Assembly (NCBI GenBank): GCA_029940245.1 | Contig: JAOZRF010000091.1 | Coordinates: forward strand, 1-8,969 | Length of the DNA stretch: 8,969 bases | Origin: Desulfobacula sp. | Lineage (GTDB): Bacteria > Desulfobacterota > Desulfobacteria > Desulfobacterales > Desulfobacteraceae | Direction of reading: 5' to 3' | Shown here: positions 7,144 through 8,969 of the stretch, one piece after another | Layout of the letters: each line of letters starts with the position of its first letter | Position numbering within the stretch: position 1 is the stretch's first letter | The notes under the pieces: generated by a model | Seen by the model: the letters and a program-made list of their open reading frames with translations, nothing else | Told to the model about the DNA's origin: nothing | The model's database searches: none | Made by a program: the position numbers and the translations under genes

Positions 7144-8436
7144 TTACTCAAATTGAGAATTTATTCTGACCACAGTATCTTTCAAGGCGAGTTTAAGATC
7201 TTCATGTTCAAAAGCTGAGTGCATTCTATCGATTTCGTTTTTGGGTAATCCTATACTGGCAGCATCCTGATCCCAATACTTGACGGCATCTGCTATTTTT
7301 TTGGCTTCTTTTCGAGCCTCAGCCGGATCAAAATCAAAATACTCTGCTACTTCAAAGGCCAGTTCCAATGAAGCCGTTTGGTCTTTTCCGTCAATGCTCG
7401 TTCTTAAAAAACGAGATTTTACTTCTACAGGCGTAGGTTCCAGATCATAAATCGGAGACAATCGCCAACCATCTTTACCATCGTACAGGAAAGCATGATT
7501 TCTTAAATGGTCATCAACGTTAGAGATTAAAACATTCAGAACAATTCTACGCCACAGCTCTCTTAGATCTTCAGAGGCGCTTGCTCCGTACTCCATTAAG
7601 GCTTCGGCAATATCAAGGTAGCTTGCAAGCTCTTCTTGTTTACCATCTGAGGCATCCAACATACTCATGGCTGATAAGAAAGGAATTCGAAACTGATTTT
7701 CATCACGATCAAATCTTTTTAAAAGCAAAATATTTTTACCCATCACTTTCTTGAGTTTAAAATCCGGTGTATTGATCCCGGATCTTTTCGCCATAGTTAG
7801 TGACAAATATTCCCAGGCCTCAACATCCCAATCATCATCCGGACTTGGAAATTTAGCAATCAACAAAGTGTTGTCTGGGGCCAAAACAACAGCCTTAGGA
7901 CGAGCACCTCCTAAAGATGAACCAGGTTCAAAGAGATCTTTGACATCTTGAGGCAACTCGTTGCCCTCAATAAGCCTATTTGATGCCTCAAGAAGGCTTC
8001 GAAGGTTTACCAGTGGGGGGATATGATCCTCTGAATATGTTGTAAAAAAAATAGACCCATCCTGGTTCTTGGAAAAACGTAATGCACCCTGCCTGGTATA
8101 ATCATTTACCATGAGCAAGAAATCTGACATATTTAAAGTCTTGACATGCCGTTCCTCAATTTTAGCCAGCCTGGCTTCCTGACGCAGCATTAAAAGGGTT
8201 CCCCAACGATCCGGAGCAGAATCACCGATTGATCCAAAAAGCCGCTTATCCTTATGATACTTACCAGCACCCAAATGTAGCGCCGGCTCTAAAGAAAATG
8301 CAACCTTAGATGAAGTCCATTCCGGAAAATATTCAAATGAAGTACTCTCCTGTCCGTTCCGTTCTGATATCCAGAGGTTACCGACCGGGTAAGTTTTACC
8401 GGACAACTCAATATGAACAACTATATGTTTATTCAT
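7144..8436 (-). CDS. hipA: HipA-family serine/threonine kinase toxin
   Basis: HipA toxins are cytosolic protein kinases; the E. coli enzyme phosphorylates glutamyl-tRNA synthetase, halting translation and promoting persistence. This 430-residue protein is near the E. coli length (440). It has the N-terminal HipA_N-type domain (about 5-120; FGSIGDSAPDRWG at 67-79 is typical). The kinase core follows: GSSLGGARPK (172-181), whose S174 aligns with the autophosphorylated S150; ATP-site lysine K195 in IAKF; LLKRFDR (238-244); catalytic NVDDHLRN (306-313; D308 and N313 correspond to E. coli D309 and N314); and metal-binding D331 in LSPIYD. All key residues are present, so it should be active. It lies 15 bases after hipB with a GAGG ribosome binding site. 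Homologues differ in target, so the substrate here is unknown. Confidence 0.94.
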   Translation of the reverse strand: MNKHIVVHIELSGKTYPVGNLWISERNGQESTSFEYFPEWTSSKVAFSLEPALHLGAGKYHKDKRLFGSIGDSAPDRWGTLLMLRQEARLAKIEERHVKTLNMSDFLLMVNDYTRQGALRFSKNQDGSIFFTTYSEDHIPPLVNLRSLLEASNRLIEGNELPQDVKDLFEPGSSLGGARPKAVVLAPDNTLLIAKFPSPDDDWDVEAWEYLSLTMAKRSGINTPDFKLKKVMGKNILLLKRFDRDENQFRIPFLSAMSMLDASDGKQEELASYLDIAEALMEYGASASEDLRELWRRIVLNVLISNVDDHLRNHAFLYDGKDGWRLSPIYDLEPTPVEVKSRFLRTSIDGKDQTASLELAFEVAEYFDFDPAEARKEAKKIADAVKYWDQDAASIGLPKNEIDRMHSAFEHEDLKLALKDTVVRINSQFE

Positions 8437-8451
8437 TTTTTTACCTCGCGT

Positions 8452-8763
8452 TTAATCTCTTGCACGTTTAGGTATTCGATCTTCATCCAGAGTTCTTCCT
8501 AATCTATCATTTTCAATGTTAGCTAGCGTCATCCAATCGGTACCCAATCCAATTGCATAAATTGCAGCAGCATAGTTGCCGATACTAACGCCGGGATCGC
8601 CCTTTTGAATTTTGGCCAAAGTCTCACGACTGATTCCTGCTCGATCTGCTACAACCTTCATTTTAAGCCTCCGTCGAAGTCGAGCCATTTCAAGATCGCG
8701 CCCAAGGTTTTTAAGACCACGTTTTGCGGCCAATGGCACCCTTTTCTTTGCTCTAAAGCCCAT
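8452..8763 (-). CDS. hipB: HipB-like XRE antitoxin and autorepressor
   Basis: This 103-residue basic protein is the first gene of the hipBA pair, the usual antitoxin-first order. It carries an XRE-type helix-turn-helix at about residues 34-55 (KMKVVADRAGISRETLAKIQKG), then GDPGVSIGNYAAAIYAIGL (55-73), a signature of HipA-linked antitoxins. A charged tail ends in IPKRARD. The arginine- and lysine-rich N-terminal arm (residues 4-33) may add DNA contacts. By analogy it should bind HipA, suppress its activity and repress the shared promoter. The ATG at 8763 is supported by AAGGA (8776-8772) with an eight-base spacer. The operon promoter and a strong dyad lie immediately upstream. The TAA stop is followed after 15 bases by the hipA start. 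Confidence 0.9.
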   Translation of the reverse strand: MGFRAKKRVPLAAKRGLKNLGRDLEMARLRRRLKMKVVADRAGISRETLAKIQKGDPGVSIGNYAAAIYAIGLGTDWMTLANIENDRLGRTLDEDRIPKRARD

Positions 8764-8808
8764 AATAACAGTCCTTATTTCAATTAATGACCATAATAAT
8801 AGTCCTTA
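8760..8808 (-). repeat. 18-bp direct repeat, used once as -10 box and once as RBS/start
   Basis: TAAGGACTATTATTATGG (8808-8791) and TAAGGACTGTTATTATGG (8777-8760) differ at one base and are offset by 31 bp, about three helical turns. The first copy supplies the -10 hexamer TATTAT; the second supplies the hipB Shine-Dalgarno AAGGA and its ATG. The single difference replaces the second base of the -10 hexamer, so only the upstream copy should work as a promoter. Confidence 0.75.
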
Positions 8809-8813
8809 ATTGA
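8780..8813. promoter_or_regulatory. Candidate HipB operator: 34-bp dyad centred on the -10 box
   Basis: The segment is symmetric about 8796.5, with 28 of 34 bases obeying the dyad. Outer arms are TCAATTAA (8780-8787) and TTAATTGA (8806-8813), both perfect; GAC (8789-8791) and GTC (8802-8804) form an inner matched pair. It covers the whole -10 element, the end of the spacer and the predicted transcription start. Arm spacing suits a dimer of an HTH repressor. The sequence is not the E. coli HipB site (TATCC-N8-GGATA). Confidence 0.65.
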
Positions 8814-8824
8814 TTGCATGTCAA
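8796..8824 (-). promoter_or_regulatory. Sigma-70-type hipBA promoter
   Basis: On the minus strand, consensus TTGACA (8824-8819) is followed after exactly 17 bases by TATTAT (8801-8796). Transcription should start near the A at 8788, giving a leader of about 25 bases before the hipB ATG. An upstream ATG at 8794 that opens a four-codon frame falls before this start and is probably not transcribed. Confidence 0.75.
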
Positions 8825-8914
8825 CTAATTGTCTTATTTCTCTTTAATTCTCGTTGAACAATTGGGTTTCCTGCAATGCTTGGGGCACTTGGGACTTTTA
8901 ATTTACTCATGAAC

Positions 8915-8969
8915 GCTAAGGGCCCACTCAAAAATAACTTTACATTTTGGAAGCCGATTCATCCTGTCC
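8915..8969 (+). repeat. Dispersed repeat, copy B, possible edge of a mobile element leaving the window
   Basis: Plus-strand 8915-8942 matches the minus strand of 1449-1476 at 26 of 28 positions, with CATTTT shared just beyond. Homology starts at GCTAAGGGC, which includes a GGGCCC. The following bases (8949-8969) contain GATTCATCC, weakly similar to the GATTTCATCC found on the minus strand near 1376-1387. No gene is visible before the edge. An insertion sequence end is the simplest reading, but no transposase or full terminal repeat is in view. Confidence 0.45.

Noticed and set aside
7110..7161. Intrinsic terminator after hipA (short TTGAG/CTCAA repeat plus a T-run on the minus strand)
   Set aside because: The pairing is only five AT-rich base pairs, overlaps the hipA stop and lies about 15 bases from the T-run, so it is too weak to call.
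8792..8794. Upstream ATG opening a four-codon frame (MVIN) as a hipB leader peptide
   Set aside because: With the -10 at 8801-8796 the transcript should start near 8788, after this ATG, so it is probably never in the mRNA.
1..8969. CRISPR array, tRNA or rRNA genes
   Set aside because: No regularly spaced repeats and no cloverleaf or rRNA-like sequence were seen.

Overview
The window is 9.0 kb of a moderately AT-rich bacterial chromosome. ClpB, an EpsC-type serine acetyltransferase, a CysK-type cysteine synthase and a cysteine-rich 'two-CW'-like domain suggest an anaerobic deltaproteobacterium, probably a sulfate reducer of the Desulfobacterales. That assignment rests on protein flavour and gene order only; there is no rRNA or other phylogenetic marker.

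Layout. (1) 1-1371 (+): the 3' part of a large unrecognised protein whose frame is open through the left edge. (2) 1372-1481: a convergent intergenic gap holding a 28-bp perfect palindrome and a repeat related to sequence at the right end of the window. (3) 1482-4070 (-): complete clpB, the heat-shock disaggregase. (4) 4071-4269: a divergent promoter region; the rightward promoter is good and has a dyad across its -10 box. (5) 4270-6567 (+): a compact three-gene operon made of a small HTH regulator fused to a seven-cysteine domain, then cysE, then cysK, with a 5-nt gap and a 17-nt overlap, ending in a hairpin terminator at 6653-6702. (6) 6703-7143: a gene-poor stretch with a short coding remnant whose 5' end is missing. 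(7) 8763-7144 (-): a hipB-hipA type II toxin-antitoxin module with a near-consensus promoter, a 34-bp dyad centred on the -10 box and an 18-bp direct repeat reused at the ribosome binding site. (8) 8825-8969: no gene; from 8915 it matches the clpB-downstream repeat in the opposite orientation and may be the edge of a mobile or dispersed element running off the window.

How the genes work together. CysE makes O-acetylserine from serine and acetyl-CoA, and CysK converts it with sulfide to cysteine. The regulator in front is placed to control this pair, and its cysteine cluster makes a metal-, Fe-S-, thiol- or sulfide-responsive switch plausible but unproven. HipB should neutralise the HipA kinase and repress its own promoter. 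ClpB is an independent housekeeping chaperone.

No wholly new multi-gene system is evident. The least conventional items are the HTH/seven-cysteine regulator linked to cysEK, the architecture of the hipBA control region, and the repeat shared by the two ends of the window.
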